Source of the DNA: CAZHAC01 sp964383855
GTDB lineage: Bacteria; Chloroflexota; Dormibacteria; Dormibacterales; Dormibacteraceae
Assembly (NCBI GenBank): GCA_964383855.1
Contig: CAYLIP010000020.1
Span: 1 to 40,333 of the forward strand
DNA: 40,333 nt
Direction of reading: 5' to 3'
Below are positions 7,999 through 16,104 of the stretch, one piece after another; within the stretch, counting starts at the first letter, position 1; each line of letters starts with the position of its first letter. Below the pieces are notes generated by a model that saw only the letters and a list, made by a program, of their open reading frames with translations, was not told the DNA's origin and did no database searches. The position numbers and the translations under genes were made by a program.

Positions 7999-8580
7999 AT
8001 GAGCACGGCACTGCTCGTTCACGCGACGGCCGACGTTTCACCCGAGGCGCAGGTGGGTGCGATGACGCAGATCTGGAACGAGGCGCAGGTGCGCGCCGGG
8101 GCCCGGATCGGCAGCGAGTGCATCCTCGGCAAGGGCGTCTACGTCGACGCCGGCGTCATCGTCGGCGACCGCGTGAAGCTGCAGAACCGGGTCTCTCTCT
8201 TCGAGGGGGCGGTCCTCGGCAACGACGTCTTCGTCGGCCCTCACAGCTGCCTTCTCAACGACCTCCGGCCGCGCAGCGTGACCACCTCCGGCCGGCTCAA
8301 GCGCGCCGGCGACTGGACCGTCTCCGGCGTCGTCGTTCACCACGGAGCGTCGATCGGGGGCGGCTGCACGGTGCTGCCTGGAGTCGTCATCGGCCGGCAT
8401 GCCATGGTCGGAGCCGGGGCCGTGGTGACGCGCGACGTGATCGAGCACGCCCTGGTCTTCGGCAACCCGGCCCGGGTCGTCGGCTTCGTGTGCGAGTGCG
8501 GGGCGCGGCTTCAGCCGCACGGCTACTGCGTCGAATGCGACCGCGACCATTCCTTGCCCCGGTACTCGCTCAGCCTGTGA
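7999..8580 (+). CDS. Left-handed beta-helix N-acetyltransferase (WbpD/WlbB-like)
   Basis: Predicted transferase that acetylates the 3-amino group of a UDP-2-acetamido-3-amino sugar, as WbpD/WlbB do with acetyl-CoA. The 193-residue product consists of hexapeptide repeats (GARIGS, GKGVYV, GASIGG, GVVIGR, GAGAVV). The family segment LNDLRPRS sits near residue 90 and the end strand ALVFGNPARVVGFV is typical. After it comes an added C-terminal CxC...CxxC cluster (CECGARL, CVEC) that could bind zinc. ATG 7999 is favoured because it lies seven bases after the -10; GTG 7990 and ATG 7993 are in-frame alternatives. It overlaps the aminotransferase gene (GTGA), its expected pathway partner. Confidence 0.88.
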   Translation: MSTALLVHATADVSPEAQVGAMTQIWNEAQVRAGARIGSECILGKGVYVDAGVIVGDRVKLQNRVSLFEGAVLGNDVFVGPHSCLLNDLRPRSVTTSGRLKRAGDWTVSGVVVHHGASIGGGCTVLPGVVIGRHAMVGAGAVVTRDVIEHALVFGNPARVVGFVCECGARLQPHGYCVECDRDHSLPRYSLSL

Positions 8581-9644
8581 TACCGATCGCCCGGCCCCTG
8601 CTGGGGGCGGAGGAGGAGGCCGCCGTCCTCGAGGTCATGCGGTCCGGGATCCTGGCCCAGGGGCCCCGCGTGAAGGCTTTCGAGGAGGCCTTCGCGGCCG
8701 CCACCGGGGCACCCCGCGCGGTCGCCACCTCGAGCGGCACGACGGCTCTCCAGCTGGCGCTCCTGGCCCATGGAATCGGGCCCGGCGACGAGGTGGTGCT
8801 GAGCCCGCTGACCTTCATCGCCACGGCCAACGCGGTCGCTCACACGGGCGCCCGGCCGGTTTTCGCCGACGTCGACGACACGCTCAACCTGAGGCCGGAA
8901 GCGGCGGAGGCCGCGATCACGCCCCGCACCCGGGCCATCATCCCCGTCCACCTGCACGGCGGCCCGGCCGACCTCGACGCCTTCTGCGACATCGCCCGGC
9001 GGCGAGCCGTGGCGATCATCCAGGACGCCTGCCAGGCGGTGGGCGCGACCTTTGGCGGCCGGCCTCTGGGCGCCTTCGGCACGGCCGTCTACTCGCTCTA
9101 CGCGACCAAGAACATCACGACCGGCGAGGGCGGGATGGTGACCACCGGCGATCCCGGCATCGCGGAGCGCGTCGCCGCCCTCCGGCACCAGGCCTACGCC
9201 GACCGGCCCTATCTCCACTCGAGCATCGGCTACAACTTCCGGATGACCGAGATCCAGGCCGCGATCGGCCTCGTCCAGGTCGGGCGCCTCGAGGAGCTGA
9301 CGCGGCGGCGGATCGCCAACGCCGCCTTCTATGACGCGGCGATCGACCGCTTCCCGAGGCCGGCCCGGACCCCAGCGGGCACTCATGTCTTTCACCAGTA
9401 CTGCCTGCTCACCGAGGGCGGGGCGGCGCGCGAAGAGCACCTCCGCCGGCTGCACGAGCAGGGCATCGGCGCCGCCGTTCACTACCCGGTCCCGGTCCAC
9501 TGCCAGCCGGCCTACCGCGGCGCCGCCGCGGCCCGCTGTCCGATGGCCGAATGCGCCGCCGAGCAGCTGATCTCGATCCCCGTGCACCCGGCGCTGACCG
9601 AGGCCGAGCGGGACCACATCGCAGCCGCCGTCAACGCCCTCTAA
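8577..9644 (+). CDS. DegT/DnrJ/EryC1/StrS-family sugar aminotransferase (WbpE-like)
   Basis: PLP-dependent transaminase of 355 residues that would convert a 3-keto nucleotide sugar to the 3-amino sugar. Family motifs are complete: IPIARPLLGAEE at the N-terminus, ATSSGTTALQLAL near residue 60 for the phosphate of PLP, DACQAVGA with the PLP-nitrogen Asp, and YATKNITTGEGGM with the Schiff-base lysine near residue 180. FRMTEIQAAIGLVQ is the usual dimer segment. The GTG start overlaps the acetyltransferase stop by four bases. Acetyltransferase, aminotransferase and the Gfo/Idh oxidoreductase at 9994-11142 together match a WbpB-WbpE-WbpD pathway to a diacetamido-uronate. The dehydrogenase (WbpA) and epimerase are not in the window. 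Confidence 0.92.
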   Translation: MIPIARPLLGAEEEAAVLEVMRSGILAQGPRVKAFEEAFAAATGAPRAVATSSGTTALQLALLAHGIGPGDEVVLSPLTFIATANAVAHTGARPVFADVDDTLNLRPEAAEAAITPRTRAIIPVHLHGGPADLDAFCDIARRRAVAIIQDACQAVGATFGGRPLGAFGTAVYSLYATKNITTGEGGMVTTGDPGIAERVAALRHQAYADRPYLHSSIGYNFRMTEIQAAIGLVQVGRLEELTRRRIANAAFYDAAIDRFPRPARTPAGTHVFHQYCLLTEGGAAREEHLRRLHEQGIGAAVHYPVPVHCQPAYRGAAAARCPMAECAAEQLISIPVHPALTEAERDHIAAAVNAL

Positions 9645-9723
9645 AAGGCCCTCTAGGCGGGCTCGGCCGGACCAGGGACAGGCGCGCCTTCGACGACCGC
9701 GGCCGCCGCTCGGGGCCTGAATC

Positions 9724-9757
9724 TCCCATTGGTCCCGATCATCTCGAGGACTACGGT
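9724..9757 (+). promoter_or_regulatory. Probable promoter of the small ORF at 9786
   Basis: TCCCATTGGT at 9724-9733, 17 bases, then CTACGGT with -10 TACGGT at 9752-9757. Block and spacing match the shared promoter pattern. It lies in the 141-base gap after the aminotransferase gene and points at the small ORF. Confidence 0.5.
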
Positions 9758-9785
9758 CGCAGCGAGGTGCAATGGAGTGGGCGAG

Positions 9786-9971
9786 ATGCGAGCCGGAGGC
9801 GACCGCGGTGAGCGCGCCGCCGCCCTTCAGACAGCGCTCGAGGACCTCCTGCACCAGGTCCGCCTCTGCGAGGGGGAATGGAGGCTCGACGACCGAATCC
9901 AGCTCGGCATCCGACTGGCGATTCAGGCCGACCGCCGAGGCAAAGCTCGCCGGGCGCGCGGCAAGCCCTGA
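9786..9971 (+). CDS. Small hypothetical protein (61 aa)
   Basis: No family recognised. The 61-residue product is highly charged with an amphipathic-looking centre (LQTALEDLLHQVRL, then DDRIQLGIRLAIQAD) and a basic tail (RRGKARRARGKP). Codon third positions are strongly G/C, unlike the other frames here. ATG 9786 has GGAG eight bases upstream; an in-frame GTG at 9777 is an alternative. It has its own promoter-like element and lies alone between two convergent genes inside the exopolysaccharide locus. It could be a small regulator or a nucleic-acid-binding peptide; this is a guess from charge only. Confidence 0.5.
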   Translation: MRAGGDRGERAAALQTALEDLLHQVRLCEGEWRLDDRIQLGIRLAIQADRRGKARRARGKP

Positions 9972-9993
9972 GGGCGGCTGATTCCGGCCTCGG

Positions 9994-11142
9994 CTAGATC
10001 GAGGGGGCGGCGGCCGCCCCGTCCAGCGTCGCGGCAACCAGGCCGTCGCCCGCGCCCGGCAGGCTGACCGGCATCCGGGCGCCCCCGGCCGCCAGGGACC
10101 GGTTGGCCGCCTCCAGGGTTGCCACCACCACCATCCCCTGGACGCCGTCGGTGAGCGGCGTCTGGCCGGTGCTGATGCACTCGGCGAAGTGCTCGCACTG
10201 CACGAGCAGCGGCTCTCGCCAGGCGATCGGGGGGATGGTCACCGGCCCGTGGCGGTAGAGCGGCCCGGCCACGTCGGGCGCGAAGTTGACGCCGAGGTCG
10301 TAGATGCGCAGCTTCTCGACCGGCGCCACGTCGTTGTAGACGGCCATCTTCTGGTCGCCGAGGACGGTGACGCGCCGCACCTTTGCGGGGTCGAGCCAGC
10401 TGACGTGGATCTGGGCCGCCATGCCACCCTCGAAGATCAGCTCCAGGTAGGCGACGTCGTGGACGTCACTCTGCACGCAGGTGCTGCCCCAGCTGCTGAC
10501 CAGCAATGGCGGCCGGCCGAGCAGATGGAGAAGGATGGAAACGTCGTGGGGCGCCAGGTCCCAGATCACGTTTGAGCGCCGCTGGAAGAGCCCGAGGTTG
10601 AGCCTCGCCGCATCCACGTGGTAGATGCGGCCCAGCTCGCCCGCCTGCACCAGCCGAGCGAGCGCCTGGACGGCGGGGTTGAATACGAAGGTGTGTCCCA
10701 CCATGAGGATCCGGGAGGCGTTCGCCGCCACCCGGATCAGCTCGGCGGCCTCCTCGGCCGACGCCGTCATGGGCTTCTCCACGAGAACATGCTTGCCGGC
10801 CAGCAGCGCCTCCTGCGCGAGCTCGAAGTGGGTGTGGATGGGAGTCGCGATCACGACCGCGTCGATGTCCGCCTCGAGGAGGCGGCGGTGGTCGTCGAAG
10901 ACCTGGACGCCCTGTGCGAGCCGGCGGATCTCACCATGACGCTCGGGCCGCGCCTCGGCCACGCCGACCAGGTCGGCCATGGAGGTGTCGCGAAGGTTGC
11001 GGACCACGTTGGGTCCCCAGTAGCCGAACCCGATCACGCCGATCCGAGGCAGTCGAGGAGAACGGTCCGCCATGAATGCGGGTCGATCCACCACCCCGGC
11101 GATCATTGCTGAAGTGTCAACCGTCGACCGCTCGATTCCCAT
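9994..11142 (-). CDS. Gfo/Idh/MocA-family oxidoreductase (WbpB/WlbA-like)
   Basis: NAD(P)-dependent sugar oxidoreductase of up to 382 residues. The Rossmann motif IGVIGFGYWGPNVVRNL lies near residue 35, AVVIATPIHTHFELA follows, and VEKPMTAS carries the family EKP lysine. VGHTFVFNPAVQ and the C-terminal WDLAPHDVSILLHLLG histidine segment are typical of the WlbA/WbpB branch, which oxidises C3 of UDP-N-acetylglucosaminuronate before transamination. It lies convergent to the WbpD/WbpE-like genes and completes that set. The start is uncertain: ATG 11142 gives the longest product, while ATG 11107 or ATG 11073 would begin nearer the Rossmann fold. TTGTCCC occurs on the minus strand at 11212-11206, upstream. 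Confidence 0.88.
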   Translation of the reverse strand: MGIERSTVDTSAMIAGVVDRPAFMADRSPRLPRIGVIGFGYWGPNVVRNLRDTSMADLVGVAEARPERHGEIRRLAQGVQVFDDHRRLLEADIDAVVIATPIHTHFELAQEALLAGKHVLVEKPMTASAEEAAELIRVAANASRILMVGHTFVFNPAVQALARLVQAGELGRIYHVDAARLNLGLFQRRSNVIWDLAPHDVSILLHLLGRPPLLVSSWGSTCVQSDVHDVAYLELIFEGGMAAQIHVSWLDPAKVRRVTVLGDQKMAVYNDVAPVEKLRIYDLGVNFAPDVAGPLYRHGPVTIPPIAWREPLLVQCEHFAECISTGQTPLTDGVQGMVVVATLEAANRSLAAGGARMPVSLPGAGDGLVAATLDGAAAAPSI

Positions 11143-11224
11143 GGGCGCTCAGGGAACCCGGCATGGCCCTGATCGCGCAATTGGAGCCGCCTGACCCAGC
11201 CACCCGGGACAAGCGGGTTGCCGG

Positions 11225-13915
11225 TCAGGCGCCGTGCTGGCGCATGAGCTCCAGGACAACCGCGACGCCCGGGACAACCTTCCCCGCGCCCGGCCACTGG
11301 GGTGCGTCGAGCGCCCTCAGCAGCAGGCGCTGACGCGCCGAGAAGTTTGGGGGACGGCAGTCGCGGCAGCCGCCCACGGGGTGGCCCAGCAGCCGTTCGA
11401 CCGCCATCGCGAAGCCGCGCTGGCAGGGCTGATCGAGCGCCCGGTACCCCGACGCCCGGGCCGGCCCGGACGCGTTGCCGGCCAGCAGCGGGAGCTCGGC
11501 GAGGGCGAGCAGGGGCAGATCGGCCTCGGTGTCACCGATGGCAAACGCCAGCGGCCGGCCGCCGCCGCCACCTCCCAGCCGCCGCGCCAGCTCCAGGGCC
11601 GCCCGGCCCTTGTCGATACCCCTGGGCACGAGGTCGGTCTGGGCGGCGCCGGCGAAGACCTGGAAGCCAGGCGGGCTGGCCTGGCCGAGCAGGCGCTCCA
11701 GGGCGATCGCGTCGAGCGGTCTTGCTTCTGCGGTGGCGGCACGGACCGAACCGCCGCGGGCGGGGTCGATCCGCAGCCCGGCCGCCAGCGCCGCCCGGCG
11801 CAGGTCTTCGACCGCCGCCCGCTGGGACTCCGAGGCCAGGTTTACCGCATCGCCGGCGGAGTTCACGACCAGGGCCGCGCCGTACTCGGCCACGCCGCCC
11901 GCGACCGGATAGCTGCGGCAGCGGTCGCGAACCTCCTCGAGGTTGCGCCCGGTCGTCAGCACCACCCGGTATCCGTGGCGAGCGAGCGCTCGCAGGGCGA
12001 GCGCTCCACCCGGCGTGGTGGCGGGAAAGCCCAGCCCTGGGGTCTCCAGCACGCCGTCCAGGTCGACCGCGCAGAGCGGTCCGGTCGCCGGTGCGCGCGT
12101 GTCGGCGAAGATGGTCTCGGCGTAGTACTCCTGCAGCGCCGCCGCCATCTCGCGGTCGGCGCCGGGCCCCCGGGGGTTCCCGGCCAGCCGCTGCCGCAGA
12201 TGGAGAAGGCGGTAGAGCAGCCACCGCTCGCCGTCGACCCGCGTGCCGGTTTCGGACTCATAGGCGGTCCGCAGCAGGCGGCCGAAATCGGCGGGCGCGC
12301 CGGTGGCGGCGCCCGCCAGGTCAAAGGCGGGGTCGTAGCAGTAGAGATCGGTGGCGGCGAAGGCGCCCCGGTCGGCGCTGACCTTGAGCAGCCGCCCGGA
12401 GTCGGCTCGAAACCAGCTCTCGCGGGCCATGCGGCCGTCGACCACGGCCGTGCGCCGGGCCTCCAACAGCTCGCGCGCGGCCGCCTGCAGGAGAGGGCGG
12501 GCGGCCGGCATAGCCCGGCCAAACCCGCTCGCGAGCAGGTCTCCGGCAGCCTTCCAGGCCGATCCGCGCCGGCCCATCCCCCGCGAGGGATCGCCCGACG
12601 TGGCCAGCCCGCGCGCCCGGTCGTCCACGTAGCGCGCGACGGCTGCCGCGGCCGCGGGCCCGCCCCATTCCTCGCCGGCGCGGCGGCTCTCCGGCAGCCA
12701 CTCGCGGTAGAGGATGCCGTCCCGGGCTCCGAACGTGACCGGCAGGTGAGCCGCCAGCCGGTCGGCCACCGCCAGGGAGTGGTGCCCGAAGTAGCCGAGG
12801 CCGATGCCCTCGGCGGCCACCGTGCAGGTTCGGCCGTCCACGCCGACCCGGTAGAGGCCTCGCACGTGACCGCGCGCCGCGGTCTGGACCTCGAGCCTCT
12901 CCAGCACCCTCGCGCGGGACCGGTCGCCGGCCAGGCCGGCCAGGTCGTCCTCGACGGCGCGGCTCTCCAGCCGGCTGTGGACCGACCATTCCCGGTGGGG
13001 CAGCACCACGGCCGGGTAGCGCTCGAGCCGCGGCGGCAGGCCCCCGGCGCCGGGCGCGAGCGGTAGGAGCAGCACGACGCTGCCCGCGGCAAAGCCCAGC
13101 TGCTCGAGGGCGGCGGCCGCCGCCAGGACAGAGCCGCCGCTGTGAGGAGGGTCGTCGCAGACCGCCGCCATCCCGCCGGCGGCGGCGATCGCGCGCAGCC
13201 ACCGAGCGTCCGGCGCCAGCCACCGCTCGCCGGGGCGGTGGGTGAAGGAGGTGGCCGGGCAGCCGAGCTCACGGAGCCGCGCGGCCAGGAGAGGGGCGGC
13301 GTAGCTGCCCGAGGTGCGGACGCCGACGACGGCCACCGGCCGGCCCCGTGACGGGTGCCGCCCGGCGAAGTCGGCCGCCATCCGGTCCAGGTCGGCCGGC
13401 CGGAGGTCGAATCGAAAGAAGGCCGCCGGCAGGCGCAGGCGCTGCCGGCGAAGCCGGCTGGGCAGGCGGTCCACCTCTCGGGCCAGCCGCTCGGCGCGGC
13501 CGGCGGTGCCCGGTCGAGCGCCTGCGCCGCCGACGGCGCCGGCAAGGGCGTCGAGCAGGCCGAGCGCTTCGGTTCGCCAGCCGGTGGCCTCCCTCGCGGG
13601 ACCGGCCGCCCGGGCCGCCGCGAGCACCGCCCGGCGGCGTCCGTCGAACAGCCTCCGGTAACGGCTGGGAGCCGCCCCGGCTGCCAGCCGGAGTGCGTAA
13701 TCGAGCGCGGCCGGAGGTTCGTGCACCCAGTCCTCGACGACCTGGACCATCCCCGCGGCGACCAGGTACGCGTCGAGCCAGGACTCCCGGCGGGTGAATC
13801 CGCTGAGCAGCCGCGCCAGGGTGTCGAGGTCGTGCAGCAGGTCGCCGGCGGAGAGCTCCGGCTCCAGGGCCGCAGCCGCCGGCGGCGCCGCGACCGCCTG
13901 TCGTACCGCGCTCAT
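11225..13915 (-). CDS. Three-part fusion: PRTase-like, kinase-like and HAD phosphatase domains
   Basis: Protein of 896 residues with an unusual build. Residues 1-165 are helical and unrecognised. Residues 190-285 resemble a type I phosphoribosyltransferase: VAVVGVRTSGSY, then AVCDDPPHSGGSV at 251-263 in the place of the PRPP-binding loop. Residues 350-580 resemble a small-molecule kinase (APH/HipA-like) fold, with GRLLKVSADRGAF and DLYCYDPAFDLAGA at 523-536 where an HxD/DFG-like active site would lie. Residues 614-850 are a Cof/sucrose-phosphatase-type HAD domain with DLDGVL (618-623), VVLTTGRN, DKGRAAL and AIGDTEADLPLL. A role in making or recycling a phosphorylated sugar or nucleotide-like metabolite is plausible. 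The HAD call is firm, the other two are tentative. Confidence 0.75.
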   Translation of the reverse strand: MSAVRQAVAAPPAAAALEPELSAGDLLHDLDTLARLLSGFTRRESWLDAYLVAAGMVQVVEDWVHEPPAALDYALRLAAGAAPSRYRRLFDGRRRAVLAAARAAGPAREATGWRTEALGLLDALAGAVGGAGARPGTAGRAERLAREVDRLPSRLRRQRLRLPAAFFRFDLRPADLDRMAADFAGRHPSRGRPVAVVGVRTSGSYAAPLLAARLRELGCPATSFTHRPGERWLAPDARWLRAIAAAGGMAAVCDDPPHSGGSVLAAAAALEQLGFAAGSVVLLLPLAPGAGGLPPRLERYPAVVLPHREWSVHSRLESRAVEDDLAGLAGDRSRARVLERLEVQTAARGHVRGLYRVGVDGRTCTVAAEGIGLGYFGHHSLAVADRLAAHLPVTFGARDGILYREWLPESRRAGEEWGGPAAAAAVARYVDDRARGLATSGDPSRGMGRRGSAWKAAGDLLASGFGRAMPAARPLLQAAARELLEARRTAVVDGRMARESWFRADSGRLLKVSADRGAFAATDLYCYDPAFDLAGAATGAPADFGRLLRTAYESETGTRVDGERWLLYRLLHLRQRLAGNPRGPGADREMAAALQEYYAETIFADTRAPATGPLCAVDLDGVLETPGLGFPATTPGGALALRALARHGYRVVLTTGRNLEEVRDRCRSYPVAGGVAEYGAALVVNSAGDAVNLASESQRAAVEDLRRAALAAGLRIDPARGGSVRAATAEARPLDAIALERLLGQASPPGFQVFAGAAQTDLVPRGIDKGRAALELARRLGGGGGGRPLAFAIGDTEADLPLLALAELPLLAGNASGPARASGYRALDQPCQRGFAMAVERLLGHPVGGCRDCRPPNFSARQRLLLRALDAPQWPGAGKVVPGVAVVLELMRQHGA

Positions 13916-14006
13916 CCGCGGGACAATCGTCCGGCCGCCATCCTCCGGCCTGAATAGGCGGTTTCGGATGCCACCGTCCGGGGGCGCCCAAGGGGGCGGA
14001 CATCTG

Positions 14007-14041
14007 CACCATTACGCCGCTCCGGGGGGCGCGGTTAGCCT
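14007..14041 (+). promoter_or_regulatory. Probable promoter of the GH5-like lipoprotein gene
   Basis: CACCATTACG at 14007-14016 and -10 TAGCCT at 14036-14041, ten bases before the GTG at 14052. The spacer is one base longer than at the other sites of this type. It lies in the 136-base divergent gap between this gene and the PRTase/HAD fusion gene. Confidence 0.45.
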
Positions 14042-14051
14042 CCTTCCAGCC

Positions 14052-14960
14052 GTGCCCCAGCCCAGTCCTTGGCGTCGCCGAGGGACCCATTGCTGGCTAG
14101 CAGGGTGCCTGGTGGCGCTTGTGGTGCTCACGTCGTGTGGCCGTCAGACGGCCGGCCCCCCGGCCCCGACGGCCGGGAATCCNNNNNNNNNNNNNNNNNN
14201 NNNNNNNNNNNNNNNNNNNNNNNNNNNNNNNNNNNNNNNNNNNNNNNNNNNNNNNNNNNNNNNNNNNNNNNNNNNNNNNNNNCTCTACGACCAGGAGGAG
14301 GTGGCGAGCGCCGGCAACTTCCACTTCGAGGCCCTGGACGGCGCCCACCAGGCGATGCGGGCCGGATACGTGCGCGCCACGCAGGACTTCATGAGCCGGT
14401 TCGGCAGCCGCCCGACCGTGCTCGGCTGGGACCTCTTCAACGAGGCGTACGGGACGCTCACGGCGGACGGCGGGCTGCACCCGCCTCCGGCGCCCGACCC
14501 GGTCAGTCCCGGGTACTCGCGCGCAACCGTCCGGGCCTTTCTCCAGGATCTCTACGCGGCGGCCCGGCGGGCGGCGCCGAACGCCTGGCTCACGGTCTCC
14601 GACGCCGCCGAGCTCTACTGGCACCACCCGCCCGACGTCTCGATCTACGACGGCATCGTCGACTTCTACGACATCCACGTCTACGACGACCGCCCCGCCT
14701 ATCCCGACTGGCGGCGGCTGCTCTCGAAGCCTTACATCGTGGGTGAGGCCGGCGCGTCGGTCACCGGCCAGCATTTCGAGGACCAGCGCCTCAACCCGCC
14801 TGTGCTCAGCTACCTGCTCCAGACGGCGTCGAGCGCCGGGGTCAGCCTGGTCCTGGCTCAGGGCCGCGCCATGACGCCGGCCGGGGACCTGACACCGACC
14901 GGCCGCGTGGTGTCCGACTTCGTGAAAGCGCAACCCCCGGCTCCCAGCGCGCGCGCCTGA
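14052..14960 (+). CDS. GH5-like glycoside hydrolase lipoprotein, interrupted by assembly gap
   Basis: Secreted, probably lipid-anchored, cellulase-type hydrolase. The N-terminus has a lipoprotein signal: basic RRR, a hydrophobic stretch CLVALVVLTS and the lipobox-type cysteine in LTSC near residue 30. The visible C-terminal part carries LGWDLFNEAYG, where NE fits the acid/base of clan GH-A, and KPYIVGEAGAS, where the glutamate fits the nucleophile. Most of the first half of the barrel is missing behind 100 Ns, a placeholder length, so the true size and frame across the gap are unknown. It may trim or release the polymer made by the surrounding genes. The GTG start is chosen for its distance to the TAGCCT -10 and for the signal peptide. 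Confidence 0.7.
   Translation: MPQPSPWRRRGTHCWLAGCLVALVVLTSCGRQTAGPPAPTAGNXXXXXXXXXXXXXXXXXXXXXXXXXXXXXXXXXXLYDQEEVASAGNFHFEALDGAHQAMRAGYVRATQDFMSRFGSRPTVLGWDLFNEAYGTLTADGGLHPPPAPDPVSPGYSRATVRAFLQDLYAAARRAAPNAWLTVSDAAELYWHHPPDVSIYDGIVDFYDIHVYDDRPAYPDWRRLLSKPYIVGEAGASVTGQHFEDQRLNPPVLSYLLQTASSAGVSLVLAQGRAMTPAGDLTPTGRVVSDFVKAQPPAPSARA
14183..14282. other. Assembly gap of 100 N
   Basis: Exactly 100 undetermined bases, the conventional filler for a scaffold join of unknown size. It falls inside the GH5-like gene. The two flanks being in frame across it is not informative. Confidence 0.98.
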
Positions 14961-14964
14961 CCGG

Positions 14965-15021
14965 TTGTCCCCCGCCGGTGACCGATGTCCCATTTACCGC
15001 GGTGCGGGCGGACGGTAGGTT
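14965..15021 (+). promoter_or_regulatory. Promoter of the FemAB-like/deacetylase unit
   Basis: TTGTCCC at 14965-14971, TCCCATTTAC at 14988-14997, 17 bases, then GTAGGTT with -10 TAGGTT at 15016-15021. Distances between all three elements are identical to those upstream of the sugar transferase gene at 17381 (23 bases from TTGTCCC to the second block). Confidence 0.65.
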
Positions 15022-15048
15022 CCCGGCCAGTTTCTGGATGGAGGTGTG

Positions 15049-16104
15049 ATGGACTGCCCGGCCGCGCCATGGTCAGAACCAGGTGAGCTGGCCGAGCTGA
15101 ATGTCGACTCTCCCGGGTGGCTCGACTTCGTCCACTCGCGGCCCGAGGCCACGGCCTTTCACCATCCCCGGTGGGCGGCCAGCCTGGCTGCCTGCTACGG
15201 CTTCGCTCCGTCGGTGCTGGCTCTGGTGGCCGGAGGGCGAGTGGTCGCCGGCGTGCCCCTGCTCCTGGTGCCAAGGCCGTTCTCCCGCCCCCGCGCCATC
15301 TCCCTGCCCTTCACCGATCACCTGCCGGCCCTGGCCGCCGGCGGGCCCTGGCGGCGCCGCCTCGCCGAAGCCCTGGTGGGCTGGTCGGGCGAACGCGACC
15401 TGGGGGTGGAGGTGCGTGGCGACCTCGGCCCGGGCGTGGGTGTCGCCCGGCGGATAACCGGCGTCCGCCACCTGCTTCGCCTGGGCCCAGAGCCGGAGGC
15501 GATGCTGCCGCGTCTCGACCGCAACGTCCGCCAGCGGATCGGCAAGCTGCGCCGGGGCCGCCTGCAGGTCCGCGTCGGCGCCTCGGAGGCCGAGCTCGAC
15601 GCCTTCTTCGCCCTGCACCTGCGAACCCGGCGCCGGCTCGGGGTGCCGGTCCAGCCGCGGCGGTTCTTCGAGCTGCTGTGGAGCAACGTGCTGCGTTCGG
15701 GTCTCGGCTACTGCGTGGTGGCCACGCTCGACGGGCGTCCGGTCGCCGCCGCCGTCTTCCTCCAGTGGAACGGGACCTGCATCTACAAGTACAGCGCGTC
15801 CGAGCCCGAGCACTGGCGGGAGGCGCCCAATCACCTCCTGCTCTGGACCGCGATCGGACGCGCCTGTGCGGCCGGCGCCCGCCGGCTCGACCTGGGCCGG
15901 ACCGAGCTCGGCAATGGGGGCCTGCGCACGTTCAAGTCGGAATGGGGAGCGGCCGAGGTCCCGCTCATCGAGTCCGGCATCGGGACCGCCCCGGGAATGC
16001 GGCCAGGGGGGGTCGCGCAGAGGCTGCTGAAAGGGGTCATCCGCTCGGCGCCGGCGCCTGTGTGCCGCGCCTCCGGCGAGCTCCTCTACAGGTTCTTCCC
16101 GTGA
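15049..16104 (+). CDS. FemAB/GNAT-like acyltransferase (Acetyltransf_6 type)
   Basis: Protein of 351 residues resembling the FemAB-like/BioF2-type GNAT proteins found in exopolysaccharide loci. The first GNAT half holds FHHPRWAASLAACYGF, typical of this group. The second half has RNVRQRIGKLRRG near residue 165, then VVATLDGRPVAAAVFLQW and YKYSASEPEHWREAPNHLLLW, which form the acyl-CoA/acceptor fold, and a final DLGRTELGNGGLRTFKSEWG segment. These proteins transfer acyl or aminoacyl groups to glycans or precursors. ATG 15049 follows GGAGG by four bases; GTG 15046 directly upstream is an alternative. The gene ends in a GTGA overlap with the deacetylase gene. The acyl donor is unknown. Confidence 0.83.
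   Translation: MDCPAAPWSEPGELAELNVDSPGWLDFVHSRPEATAFHHPRWAASLAACYGFAPSVLALVAGGRVVAGVPLLLVPRPFSRPRAISLPFTDHLPALAAGGPWRRRLAEALVGWSGERDLGVEVRGDLGPGVGVARRITGVRHLLRLGPEPEAMLPRLDRNVRQRIGKLRRGRLQVRVGASEAELDAFFALHLRTRRRLGVPVQPRRFFELLWSNVLRSGLGYCVVATLDGRPVAAAVFLQWNGTCIYKYSASEPEHWREAPNHLLLWTAIGRACAAGARRLDLGRTELGNGGLRTFKSEWGAAEVPLIESGIGTAPGMRPGGVAQRLLKGVIRSAPAPVCRASGELLYRFFP

Noticed and set aside
5835..8006. A 723-residue open frame on the minus strand
   Set aside because: Antisense to the deacetylase-fold gene; low-complexity Gly/Arg/Gln composition and no motif.
11234..13066. A 610-residue open frame on the plus strand
   Set aside because: Antisense to the HAD fusion gene, with shadow composition; the HAD motifs on the minus strand are clear.
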